Shown here: positions 1 to 8,927 of the stretch, piece by piece
Position numbering within the stretch: position 1 is the stretch's first letter
Layout: every line of letters starts with the position of its first letter
Origin: CAVQUE01 sp046290435
Lineage (GTDB): Bacteria > Actinomycetota > Acidimicrobiia > Acidimicrobiales > UBA8592
Reading direction: 5' to 3'
Assembly (NCBI GenBank): GCA_046290435.1
Contig: JBKAGO010000015.1
Span: 1 to 18,718 of the forward strand
Length of the DNA: 18,718 nt
Made by a program: the position numbers and the translations under genes
Notes under the pieces: generated by a model
Databases searched by the model: none
What the model was told of the DNA's origin: nothing
What the model saw: the letters and a program-made list of their open reading frames with translations, nothing else

Positions 1-36
1 TCCCCTCTGACCGATCCCTCGATCGTAGCGACACCC

Positions 37-42
37 AAGGAG
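37..42 (+). promoter_or_regulatory. Ribosome binding site of the DUF222-HNH gene
   Basis: AAGGAG lies 8 bases before the GTG at 51 and is a strong Shine-Dalgarno match. It supports GTG 51 as the start. Confidence 0.7.
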
Positions 43-50
43 TAGGTCCC

Positions 51-1061
51 GTGGAGAAGACGAGCACCCTCGAGCGAAGCCCCGTGGTGGGGGCGGGTCC
101 GCTCGGAGCAGAGCTGGTGGCGTTGTCCGGCGAGCTCCGCCGCTATCAGTACCGCATCGTGGTCGCTGCAGCGGCGTTCGCGGATTCGCCGGAGTGGATC
201 CTGGATGGTTCGCCGACGGCGGCGCATTGGTTGGCTTCGGTGGCCGATGTCGAGGCGTGCACGGCGCGGGAGTGGATCCGCATCGGCAAAGCCCTCACCA
301 CACTCCCTGTCACGGCCCAAGCCTTCGCCGAGCGGCGTCTGTCGTATTCGGCGGTGCGGACGTTGACCCGTACGGCGACGCCGGAGACCGAGGCGGAGCT
401 CGTCGAGTTGGTCACCGGCGTGCCTGCCTCGGAGGTCGGCAAGGTCATCGCCGCATGGATGCGGCGCAACCTGGCACCCGAGGACTTCGCGGCGCGCCAA
501 CGTGCGTCGCGTTCGGTGAAATGGCGGACCGAGGCCGACGGGATGGTGGTGTTCACGCTGCGCCTGCAACCGCACATCGCCGCAATCCTGATCTCGGTGC
601 TGTCGGTGCTGGTGATGCGCTCGAAGGCCCGCCGCGAGGCCGACGGCAGCTACCCGTCGACCGCGGCGCAGTACGCAGAGGAGATCCTCGACGAGGGCAC
701 CGGACGCGTGGACACCGAGGTGATCTTCCATGTCCGCGGCGACGGAGCGACGACCGATGACGGCACCCCGGTCTGCGACACGATCATCGCCGAGCTCGTC
801 CCCGAGGCGTTCCTGCGGGTGTTGATCCACGACGTCGATGGCAAGCCCATCAACGCGTCCGGTAAGCAACGCCACCCCACCGCCCGACAACGACGGGTCG
901 TCAAAGAACGCGACCGCAACTGTGTGGACTGCGGCCGCCAGGACCTCGGCGAGTACGACCACGTCCCCGCCTACGAGACCAGCCGGCGCACCCTCGTCGA
1001 CGAACTCCAACTCCGCTGCGCCCCCTGCCACCACCGACGCCACCACCCACCGGCGATCTGA
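51..1061 (+). CDS. DUF222 / HNH endonuclease domain protein (13E12 repeat family)
   Basis: This is a 336-residue protein with the two-part layout of the actinobacterial 13E12 family. An alpha-helical DUF222 region fills roughly residues 20-230 and a C-terminal HNH nuclease domain follows. The HNH zinc frame is visible as C291-x2-C294, a D303-H304 pair (the HNH catalytic region) and C323-x2-C326-H327-H328 close to the C terminus. HNH proteins of this kind are predicted metal-dependent DNA nickases or endonucleases. They occur in many copies in actinobacterial genomes, and their biological role is poorly known. The GTG start is preceded by AAGGAG at good spacing. The gene appears intact and stands alone, with nothing clearly cotranscribed. 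Family assignment is confident; target and function are not. Confidence 0.9.
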   Translation: MEKTSTLERSPVVGAGPLGAELVALSGELRRYQYRIVVAAAAFADSPEWILDGSPTAAHWLASVADVEACTAREWIRIGKALTTLPVTAQAFAERRLSYSAVRTLTRTATPETEAELVELVTGVPASEVGKVIAAWMRRNLAPEDFAARQRASRSVKWRTEADGMVVFTLRLQPHIAAILISVLSVLVMRSKARREADGSYPSTAAQYAEEILDEGTGRVDTEVIFHVRGDGATTDDGTPVCDTIIAELVPEAFLRVLIHDVDGKPINASGKQRHPTARQRRVVKERDRNCVDCGRQDLGEYDHVPAYETSRRTLVDELQLRCAPCHHRRHHPPAI

Positions 1062-1161
1062 CGAAGCACGTGGCCGCCGGGCGAGGTCAGCCGATGTCGC
1101 CGGCGCCGATGGCCACGACCGTCTCTGCATCGCCCATTCCGAGTCGCCGTTCATCACCGAC

Positions 1162-1344
1162 ATGGTCGCCATGGCCGAGGATCCGACGCGCTTTCGCCAG
1201 TCGGCGCCGTTCGGTCCCTATGACGTGGAGGTCGTGATCGAGCTCCCCGAGCCCGGTCGCATCACCTACGCCTGGCGGTGGGCCGAAGCCGGCGGCACAC
1301 CGGTCGAGCAATCCAAGGCCGACGTGCGGCTGTCCGCGGCCTAG
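1162..1344 (+). CDS. Possible small hypothetical protein (60 aa)
   Basis: An open frame runs through 1162-1344 with coding-like amino-acid texture: a mixed polar and hydrophobic stretch containing FGPYDVEVVIELPEPG and ITYAWRWAEAGG. The first ATG candidates are 1162 and 1171. Neither has a recognisable ribosome binding site, and the open frame extends upstream without another convincing start. I recognise no family. It may be a real small gene, or the 3' remnant of a longer gene whose 5' part is lost. If it is not a gene, 1062-1399 (338 bp) holds nothing else I can support. Confidence 0.35.
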   Translation: MVAMAEDPTRFRQSAPFGPYDVEVVIELPEPGRITYAWRWAEAGGTPVEQSKADVRLSAA

Positions 1345-1399
1345 CTGCGCCCGACCCGTGCGACGGATCGCCGCTCGTCGGTCGTCATTTGCCTGCGGG

Positions 1400-1696
1400 T
1401 CAGCGGTCGATGTCGAGCCAGTACAGCTCGACGGCGCCCGTTGCGGTCAGATCGACGTAGACGGCGACTCCTGTCACCAGGATTCCGGCTGTCACCAGGA
1501 TGCGAGCATCTTCGCCCGGGATCGGAGTGGTGACGGCCTCGTAGTCCTCGGCGAGCGTCTCGACGATGCTGGTGAGTTCGTGGAGCGCGAAGTCCGCTGT
1601 CGATGGTGTGCCGTCGGCGGCGCGCTCGGATGGTAGGAGTTCGTCGAGGCGATCGAAGAATGCTGGGAGCACCACGACGTGGCGCCGAGTGTTCAA
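1400..1696 (-). CDS. Small protein, candidate RelE/ParE-like toxin
   Basis: This 98-residue protein opens with a RelE/ParE-like beginning (HVVVLPAFFDRLDELLP), continues through a helical middle and ends in alternating beta-strand-like hydrophobics (ILVTAGILVTGVAVYVDL). That outline fits the small toxin fold but no catalytic signature is visible. The TTG start at 1696 overlaps the stop of the upstream gene by 4 bases (TTGA), the usual arrangement for translational coupling. In-frame GTG codons at 1675 and 1672 are alternative starts. The family call rests on size, partner and general fold pattern only. It could equally be the second member of an uncharacterised two-gene unit. Confidence 0.6.
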   Translation of the reverse strand: MNTRRHVVVLPAFFDRLDELLPSERAADGTPSTADFALHELTSIVETLAEDYEAVTTPIPGEDARILVTAGILVTGVAVYVDLTATGAVELYWLDIDR

Positions 1697-1872
1697 CGGG
1701 GGCTACGGCGCTCCCGGGCGAGTCGTCGTCCGGTTTCGTAGATCCGATCACGGAATTCGGTCGGGATCTCGTCAGGGTCGGTGACGATCCTCTGTCGGAA
1801 TGCGGCGAGCCGTTCGTCGGGTGTCATCGAGTCGAGGTCCTCGGCGGACAGGAACGGGAGCTCGGCGTCCAT
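1693..1872 (-). CDS. Small acidic protein, candidate antitoxin partner
   Basis: The protein has 59 residues when started at ATG 1872, which has a clear GGAGG ribosome binding site 4 bases upstream on the minus strand. The open frame extends to 1902, but the GGAGG favours 1872. Its N-terminal half is acidic (MDAELPFLSAEDLDSMTPDE) and its C-terminal half basic and helical (DRIYETGRRLARERR). It lies directly upstream of the 98-aa gene and overlaps it by 4 bases. Small size, charge split and order (antitoxin first) fit a type II antitoxin, but no known DNA-binding motif is recognisable. Confidence 0.6.
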   Translation of the reverse strand: MDAELPFLSAEDLDSMTPDERLAAFRQRIVTDPDEIPTEFRDRIYETGRRLARERRSPR

Positions 1873-1885
1873 GACCTCCAACGTA
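1866..1885 (-). promoter_or_regulatory. Ribosome binding site deciding the start at 1872
   Basis: On the minus strand the sequence reads TTGGAGGTCATG. The GGAGG core is placed to serve the ATG at 1872 and not the further-upstream in-frame start at 1902. Confidence 0.6.
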
Positions 1886-1955
1886 CTCGGCCGCCATGGC
1901 ATCGACGGTCGGCCCCTCGCCCGAGAGTTCGCGTTCGACTTGCCCCGTGGGGAGC

Positions 1956-2145
1956 CTCAGGCCGGGGTGAGCTTCAGGGGGGCAGCGCGCATGCCGAACA
2001 CGAACGCGTTGGGTTGCTCGACGACCTCGCCGGCGAGCTCGAGATGGTCGACCCGGCGCAGCAGCTCCTCGAAGAACAGCTTGATCTCGAGCCGGGCCAG
2101 CGACGCACCCAGGCAGAAGTGGGTGCCGAAGCCGAAGGAGATGTG
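1956..2145. repeat. 190-bp direct repeat, copy A (P450 3' end)
   Basis: This segment aligns without gaps to 4713-4902 with 8 mismatches, about 96% identity. Similarity begins one base outside the stop codon and ends abruptly at GAGATGTG, where the internal deletion of the P450 remnant starts. Confidence 0.9.
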
Positions 2146-2202
2146 CGACTGACCGGCCTGCGGATGAGGTCCTCGCACTCGAGCACCCTGCGTGGCGTGC
2201 TT
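1957..2202 (-). pseudogene. Cytochrome P450 remnant with internal deletion and frameshift
   Basis: Minus-strand positions 2145-1957 encode the C-terminal heme-binding end of a P450, with the FGFGTHFCLG cysteine loop, ending in a proper stop. The 62 residues from HISFGFGTHF to the stop are identical to the end of the intact P450 at 4714-5937. At the DNA level 8 of 190 bases differ. Just upstream, about 2152-2202, a second stretch matches the helix-C region of the same P450 (TPRxVLExE-x-IR), with more changes and in a different frame. In the intact gene these two stretches lie roughly 650 bp apart. A weaker match (DQIAKG against DQAKGG) may continue the remnant to about 2263. The structure therefore looks like a second, related P450 gene that lost its middle and most of its 5' part. 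No functional product is expected. Confidence 0.85.
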
Positions 2203-2322
2203 CTTGCGTCCCGAAAGCCCTCGGGCTGCTGACTGATCTGCACGCCCCTTGGCGATCTGGTCGTTCGGCGCCTCTCGAGCGGTCGAATAGTGGCACTCCG
2301 TCTGATATTTTGCGCATCAGGC

Positions 2323-2350
2323 TTGACGGAGCGCTGTCTTCGTCTAATGT
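2323..2350 (+). promoter_or_regulatory. Putative sigma70-type promoter
   Basis: TTGACG at 2323-2328 and TAATGT at 2345-2350 are separated by 16 bases. They lie in a locally AT-richer stretch about 40 bases before the secreted-protein gene. Good consensus -35/-10 pairs are uncommon in this GC-rich window. Transcription would start near 2357. Confidence 0.5.
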
Positions 2351-2388
2351 TCAGTATCCGTACAGGGGAAGGCTGGTACTAGCGATGA

Positions 2389-3915
2389 TTGCATCCGGGG
2401 GGGCGTTCTCATGGAACGGCTACCGCATTTCGACCGAACTCGCGTGGGTGGACGCGGCTAGCAGTTTTCTGCGTGGCCGCGGTGCTGGCAGGAACTATCG
2501 GCTTGGTCCCCTCATCGGGTGGAGCTGCGGAAGCTCAGAGCGAGCCTAACCCCGCCCTCACCCGGCTCCAGCGAGAGTACCAGGGCGAGCTGCAGGTCAA
2601 TCGACTTGACGCCCGAAGCAATCCGGTTCTCGCGGTGATTCCGGTCCATTGGCCCCGGAGCCGGATCAACAGTCCAGTTGCTTATCGGCTTTCCGTTGTC
2701 GATTCGAGCACGACGCTTCGTGGAGACCAGGTGCGATCACGAGTCCTCGGAGTGGGCGAGATCGACCCTGGAGCCGAGTCGCTCGAAATCAGGTTGCCGC
2801 CGGCCGCTGTCCGGTCGATGTCCGACCTCGCAACGGACACCGGTTCTGTTGTCTTCGAGATAACCGTCGTCGATGCCCGTGTACGCGGCTCTTTCCAGTT
2901 CGAGAGATGGCATCCCGGTTCGAGAAGTGCCAGGGAGTCGGTCGCTGGCGGCAGCGAGCGAACATCGGCCAGAAGTGCCGGCGCTGCATTGAACTCGATC
3001 GAGCAGGCGTCGGACCGCTGGGCCGTTGCGAGCCCTGCAAACCTGCCATCGGTTGCTGCAGCAGCGGCGAGCGGCAATTCGTCACGATTGCAGAGAGAGC
3101 TCGCTGCTGTCGAGAGCGAAGCTGAGGAGTTCCTGGCGATCGAAGAGGCCCGCAACAGCGAGAGCGGTGCGACGCAGGGTCTCGTGCTGTCGCTGATGGA
3201 CGTCGTCGCGACGAACGCTCCGAGTGCGCGTCAGCAGTTTCCGCCGTGGTGGGCGTGCGGACGAGATCTCCCGTACTTGAATGCTATGTGGTTCTTGCTC
3301 CATGACGACGCCAAGAGGTGGCACAAGGTCGCGAGCGTTGGGACCGGCGATCACACGCGGGCTACAGTGCAGATGGCGAGTAGTTCCAGGTCGACCTCTC
3401 AGGGGGTGATCGCTTGGGCAGGAGGACCCGCCAATGCGTCCTTGACCGGATACATGTCTTTCAGCTCATCTGTAGGGAAAACCTGGCAGCGGCCTTTGCG
3501 GAACCGATTTGTCGAATTCCAGAAAGACGTTCGCTACAACACTCACGTCATGAGGTGTCCTGATCTGAATCGCCCAGGAGTGTGGCACGACCTTCCGGAC
3601 CGGATGATGCTCCCGAAACAATGGACTAGCGGTGTGAGGAATGTTCAACGCAACTCGCTCGGATGGTCGCCGAACGAGAAGTGGTGCGCTCGACTCGGCA
3701 GCGACATCACGATCGGGCAGGGCAGAACACGCACGTTCGAAAGCGGATTGAACTTCGGCCTGTTCGGTATCAACGTCGGCGTACGTCAAAGGACGGAGAC
3801 AGACAAGCGCTGGTCCGTCGAATACAATCGGGTAAGACAAGGTAGAGCGCACATCTGCGGCCGCTTCAACGACCCAGCGTACTCGGTGGAAACCCAGCAA
3901 CTCGAGCGATCGTGA
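2389..3915 (+). CDS. Large secreted protein of unknown function
   Basis: The protein has 508 residues from the TTG at 2389. That is the first possible start after an in-frame stop and keeps the whole signal peptide. The n-region is basic (R15-R23), the hydrophobic core spans about residues 24-40 (LAVFCVAAVLAGTIGLV), and an A-x-A-like cleavage site sits near residues 46-49. The mature part is Ser/Arg-rich with four cysteines (C290, C390, C433, C490), enough for two disulfides, all in the C-terminal half. That half also carries a Gly/Phe-rich beta-like stretch (SGLNFGLFGINVGV). I recognise no family. Base composition is clearly less GC-rich than the neighbouring enzymes, with codons such as aga, ttg and ata, which suggests horizontal acquisition. 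GGGGAAGG lies about 17 bases before the start, rather far for a ribosome binding site, so the exact start is uncertain. Confidence 0.75.
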   Translation: MHPGGRSHGTATAFRPNSRGWTRLAVFCVAAVLAGTIGLVPSSGGAAEAQSEPNPALTRLQREYQGELQVNRLDARSNPVLAVIPVHWPRSRINSPVAYRLSVVDSSTTLRGDQVRSRVLGVGEIDPGAESLEIRLPPAAVRSMSDLATDTGSVVFEITVVDARVRGSFQFERWHPGSRSARESVAGGSERTSARSAGAALNSIEQASDRWAVASPANLPSVAAAAASGNSSRLQRELAAVESEAEEFLAIEEARNSESGATQGLVLSLMDVVATNAPSARQQFPPWWACGRDLPYLNAMWFLLHDDAKRWHKVASVGTGDHTRATVQMASSSRSTSQGVIAWAGGPANASLTGYMSFSSSVGKTWQRPLRNRFVEFQKDVRYNTHVMRCPDLNRPGVWHDLPDRMMLPKQWTSGVRNVQRNSLGWSPNEKWCARLGSDITIGQGRTRTFESGLNFGLFGINVGVRQRTETDKRWSVEYNRVRQGRAHICGRFNDPAYSVETQQLERS

Positions 3916-4047
3916 GGGGATCGGTGTGATGGCCGCGACGTGGGCCGGCTCGGGATGGCGGCCTTCTGTCCAACGTCGCTCAACTGCGCACGCAGCCACG
4001 GACTCGTGCAGATGCTGAGGCCGACCAAGGCCGCAAGGGGTGGCTCC

Positions 4048-4668
4048 ATGCGTCCGACGTGGTGGCTGCTGGCACTGGTTGCCCTGCTGGTATCGGGCTG
4101 TGGCGGTGATGGTCCACTCGAAGGCAAACAGTGGTTGCAGACCAATGCCGACAGAGGGGGTTCCCTCCGGGCCGGCGAGCATCGGCTCCCTGCCGGCGAG
4201 GTCGGTGACTACACCACGTACTCGATGACGATCGGGAACGCATCCGATCGTGACATCCGGCTGACGGGCGCATCGCTGGTGGGCGCGGTGGGGCCCATCC
4301 GCCTCGTCGATGCCTACGTCGTGCCGCCCGGCCGCCCTTTCGCCTACATCGCATCGGACGGCATCTTTCCGCCAGAGACCTACGACGATCCGTCGTCCAT
4401 CGAGTTCGTGGAGATGATGGAGCCACTGGTCGGCCATGTGATCGAACCCTCACCTGGAGGAGATCCTCGCGACCACGACTACGTGATCCAGTTCCACGTG
4501 CAGATCGACGGCGGAGAAGGCGTAGCCGGGTATGTCGGATCCTGCGTCGAGTTCCAGGTCGGCGATTCGGCAAGAATCTGGCAACGCTGCAACGACACGC
4601 TCGCCTTCTATGCGTGTCTGCCCCCGCTGGACGAGTGCGATCCCGACGAGGCGCTCCACGGCTCGTGA
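4048..4668 (+). CDS. Predicted lipoprotein of unknown function
   Basis: This is a 206-residue protein starting at ATG 4048, with GGGG about 8 bases upstream. The open frame extends back to 3940, but 4048 yields a textbook lipoprotein signal: MRPTWW, then the hydrophobic LLALVALLVSGC, where LVSGC is a lipobox with C18 as the lipidated cysteine. The mature domain is acidic, with a central YTTYSMTIGNASDRDIRLTG stretch that looks like a beta-sandwich strand pattern. Acidic residues and C-terminal cysteines follow (for example CLPPLDECD). I recognise no family. It follows the secreted protein by 132 bases on the same strand, so both could be surface products of one accessory unit. Confidence 0.8.
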   Translation: MRPTWWLLALVALLVSGCGGDGPLEGKQWLQTNADRGGSLRAGEHRLPAGEVGDYTTYSMTIGNASDRDIRLTGASLVGAVGPIRLVDAYVVPPGRPFAYIASDGIFPPETYDDPSSIEFVEMMEPLVGHVIEPSPGGDPRDHDYVIQFHVQIDGGEGVAGYVGSCVEFQVGDSARIWQRCNDTLAFYACLPPLDECDPDEALHGS

Positions 4669-4689
4669 CCGCCGCTCGAGGCGGGCGTA

Positions 4690-4710
4690 CCGCTGAGGGA
4701 CCCGCAGCGG
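4690..4710. terminator. Possible bidirectional hairpin between convergent genes
   Basis: CCGCTG at 4690-4695 pairs with CAGCGG at 4705-4710 around a 9-base loop that can add two more G-C pairs. It lies between the stops of the lipoprotein gene and the P450 gene. There is no T-run, so a role as terminator is only suggested by position. Confidence 0.3.
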
Positions 4711-4712
4711 AA

Positions 4713-4902
4713 CTCAGGCCGGGGTGAGCTTCAGGGGGGCGGCGCGCATGCCGAACACGAAGGCGTTGGGTTGTTCGACGACCTCGCCGGCGAGCTCGAG
4801 ATGGTCCACCCGGCGCAGCAGCTCCTCGAAGAAGAGCTTGATCTCGAGTCGGGCCAGCGACGCACCCAGGCAGAAGTGGGTGCCGAACCCGAACGAGATG
4901 TG
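4713..4902. repeat. 190-bp direct repeat, copy B (3' end of intact P450)
   Basis: This is the partner of 1956-2145. All eight differences fall at third codon positions and leave the protein unchanged. Confidence 0.9.
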
Positions 4903-5937
4903 GTTGTTGGGCGTGCGGGTGACGTCGAGGGTCTCGGGGTCGTCGAAGTGGGCCTCGTCGCGGTTGGCCGACGAGTACATCAGCACGACCTGTTCGCCCT
5001 TGCCGATGGTGGCGCCACCGATGTCGTAGTCGCGCGTCGCCACCCGGCACATGTTGTGGATGGGCGTGACGTAGCGGATGAACTCCTCGACGGCGACGTC
5101 GAGATCGGCGCCGTTCTTCAACAGCTCCCACTGATCGGGGCGTGAGGTCAGGTTGACCAGCGTGCGGGCGATGACGGTGCGGGTGGTCTCGGCACCCCCG
5201 TCGAGCACCAGCAGGCAGTCGCTGATGATCTGGTCGAGGCCGAACTCGCTGCCGTCGCGCAGGCCCTCCTCCTCGGCTGCGATCCAGGCGCTCATGACGT
5301 CGGTGCGGGGATCGCCCTTGCGGGCGTTGTAGAGCTCCACGCAGGCCTCGACGAACTCGAACACGGCCATCGTGCCGTCCTCGTCGTGATAGCGGGGGCC
5401 GCCGCCGAGGGCGATGGTGCGCTCGGACCACTCCTGGAGCTTGGGCCACAGCTCGTCGGGGAAGCCGAGCAGGTGGCCGATCATCATCGCCGGCAGCGGT
5501 GCCGCCAGCTCCGACACGATCTCGACCGGGGTCTCGTGCGCCAGGGCGTCGTCGAACAGGCGGGTGACCGCACCGCGGATGTGGCCCTCCCACTCGAGCA
5601 CGCTGCGCGGCGTGAACCGGCGCGAGACCAGCACCCGGCGCACGACGTGCATCGGGTCGTCGAGGCCGATGATGGACTTGTCGGCCGGGATGTTCGGCCG
5701 GTAGCCGCCCTTGGCCTGGTCGGAGCTGATGAACACCTCCTTGCGCTTCTCGATCTCGACGATGTCGTCGTAGCGCGAGATGCCCCACAGTTCGTTGATG
5801 GGATCCCAGTACGCCGGCGCGTTGGCGCGCATCCAGGCGTAGGTGGTGTACGGATCGTTGACGTAGAAGTCGCCGTCGAGCAGGTCGATGACGCGGGCAT
5901 CGGGCGCAACGGAGTCGGGAGTGGTCGAAGCGGTCAC
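4714..5937 (-). CDS. Cytochrome P450, CYP142-like
   Basis: The 407-residue protein is of normal length for a soluble bacterial P450. Visible signatures are the I-helix oxygen-activation motif DGGAETT (residues 246-252), the K-helix E285-x-x-R288, and the heme loop FGFGTHFCLG with the iron ligand C356. The N terminus (LLDGDFYVNDPYTTYAWMRA) and the stretch TPIHNMCRV closely resemble mycobacterial CYP142. CYP142 oxidises the terminal carbon of the cholesterol side chain. A sterol-like or long branched substrate is an inference from that resemblance. I chose GTG 5937: the frame stays open far upstream, but the family N terminus begins here and upstream sequence is low-complexity. It is divergent from the PLP enzyme pair (91-bp gap). 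No ferredoxin or reductase gene is adjacent. Confidence 0.92.
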   Translation of the reverse strand: MTASTTPDSVAPDARVIDLLDGDFYVNDPYTTYAWMRANAPAYWDPINELWGISRYDDIVEIEKRKEVFISSDQAKGGYRPNIPADKSIIGLDDPMHVVRRVLVSRRFTPRSVLEWEGHIRGAVTRLFDDALAHETPVEIVSELAAPLPAMMIGHLLGFPDELWPKLQEWSERTIALGGGPRYHDEDGTMAVFEFVEACVELYNARKGDPRTDVMSAWIAAEEEGLRDGSEFGLDQIISDCLLVLDGGAETTRTVIARTLVNLTSRPDQWELLKNGADLDVAVEEFIRYVTPIHNMCRVATRDYDIGGATIGKGEQVVLMYSSANRDEAHFDDPETLDVTRTPNNHISFGFGTHFCLGASLARLEIKLFFEELLRRVDHLELAGEVVEQPNAFVFGMRAAPLKLTPA

Positions 5938-6027
5938 GTCCCGAATCGTACGCGAAGCCGAGCCTCGGGGCAGCCGGGTGGCGTCTGGCGCGGACCTGTC
6001 GACCGGGGGCCGATAGCGTCTGGGGCC

Positions 6028-7525
<1,498 letters not shown>

Positions 7526-7542
<17 letters not shown>

Positions 7543-8872
7543 CGCCGCCCCGGTGCCCGACGCATCCGGCGGCGCCGACCCCGCCGCGCTCGCCGGCGCC
7601 GACCCCGTCGCGCTCGGCGGTCCGCACCCGTCGTGGCTCACCACGCCACCGGGTGCGCGCTGGCCGGACGCAGCCGACGACGAGCCCAACCCCTACGTCC
7701 GCTGGCGCAGCCTGTTGTGGTCGCACCACCGGGCGCTGGCCGCGGGCTGGACCGACGACGACGTGGTGGCACTGATCCGGCGCATCGACGCCGAGGTCGC
7801 AGCCGTCGACGGCACCGGGTTCCACATCACCCCGACGGCTGCGGCGACCGCACTCGTCGGGCCCGACACACCCCGGCGCATCGTCGCCAAGGACGAGACG
7901 GGCAACGTCGGCGGCTCCCACAAGGCCCGCCACCTCATGGGCCTGCTGCTGCACCTCGCGGTCGATGCCGTCGCCGACGACACCCGCCTTGCCATCTCCT
8001 CGTGCGGCAACGCGGCGCTCGGTGCCGCCACCGTGGCCCGCGCTGCGGGCCGCCCGATCGACGTCTTCATCCCCACCTGGGCCGACCGGGTCGTCGTCGA
8101 CTCCCTCCAGCAGCTCGAAGCCACCGTCCACGTGTGTGAGCGCCGCGACGGCGAGCTCGGCGACCCGTGCATGGCCCGCTTCCAGGAGGCGGTCGCCGAC
8201 GGTGCGCTGCCCTTCGGGGTGCAGGCAACCGAGAACCGTTGGACGCTCGACGGCGGCCGCACCATCGGCTGGGAGCTCGCCGCGGCGCTGGCCGGCCTCG
8301 ATGCCGGTCCGGTCGACCACGTCCTGGTCCAGGTCGGAGGCGGCGCGCTGCTGACCAGTTGTGCGATCGGCCTGCTCGAGGCCGCGGACGCCGGTGTGCT
8401 CGAACGCTCGCCCCGGGTGTGGGCGGTGCAGGCCGAGCACTGTGCCCCCTTCGACCGTGCCTGGCGTGGCGCGCTGGGGCTCGATTCCCGGACGGCCACC
8501 CCGGCGGCGGCACCCGGTGGGCGTCACGATGCCGCGTCGACCGATGCGCTCCTGGCTGCGGCCGCTGCCCGGGCCGGCGAGCTGATGGTGCCCTGGCCCG
8601 ACCCGTCGTCGGCCGCCACCGGCATCCTCGACGACGTCACCTACGACTGGTTGGGCATGGCCCGAGGCCTGCTGCTCACCGGCGGCGGCTCGATCGTGGC
8701 CGCCGAGACCGACATCGAGGCAGCCCACGGACGGGCCGTCGCCGCAGGTTTCGGCGCCGACGCCACAGGAACCGCCGGCATCGCCGGCGTGCTCGCCGGG
8801 GTCCGTGTCGGTGCCCTACCGGCGGACGAGGCCGTGGCCGTGCTGGTCACCGGCCGCGACCGCCACCGCTGA
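7526..8872 (+). CDS. PLP-dependent enzyme, threonine synthase / ammonia-lyase-like (fold type II)
   Basis: This 448-residue protein starts at GTG 7526, inside the last codons of the preceding gene (17-base overlap). The catalytic core is clear. ETGNVGGSHK carries the Schiff-base lysine K133, SSCGNAALG holds the substrate-binding Asn N162, and QVGGGAL (G271-G273) is the phosphate-binding glycine loop. The C-terminal part includes ATGTAGIAGVLAG, typical of the threonine synthase / diaminopropionate ammonia-lyase branch. The first 40 residues are Ala/Pro/Asp-rich and probably disordered, so a later start is possible. Partnering with another fold-type II enzyme suggests sequential steps on one amino-acid substrate or a heteromeric complex. 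Neither is proven. Confidence 0.85.
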
Positions 8873-8927
8873 GCCGCCCCCCGCACCTGTTGCCGCATGG
8901 GGGGGCAGCTGTGCCGGCCGCCTCGGT

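Noticed and set aside
3466..4437. 323-residue minus-strand frame over the secreted protein and lipoprotein
   Set aside because: No motif, signal or ribosome binding site. The plus strand has a signal peptide and a lipobox gene in the same place.
8873..8927. C-run and G-run hairpin between the second PLP gene and the DUF3048 gene
   Set aside because: Only about six consecutive pairs form with a long loop and mismatches, and there is no T-tract. This is not strong enough to list as a terminator.
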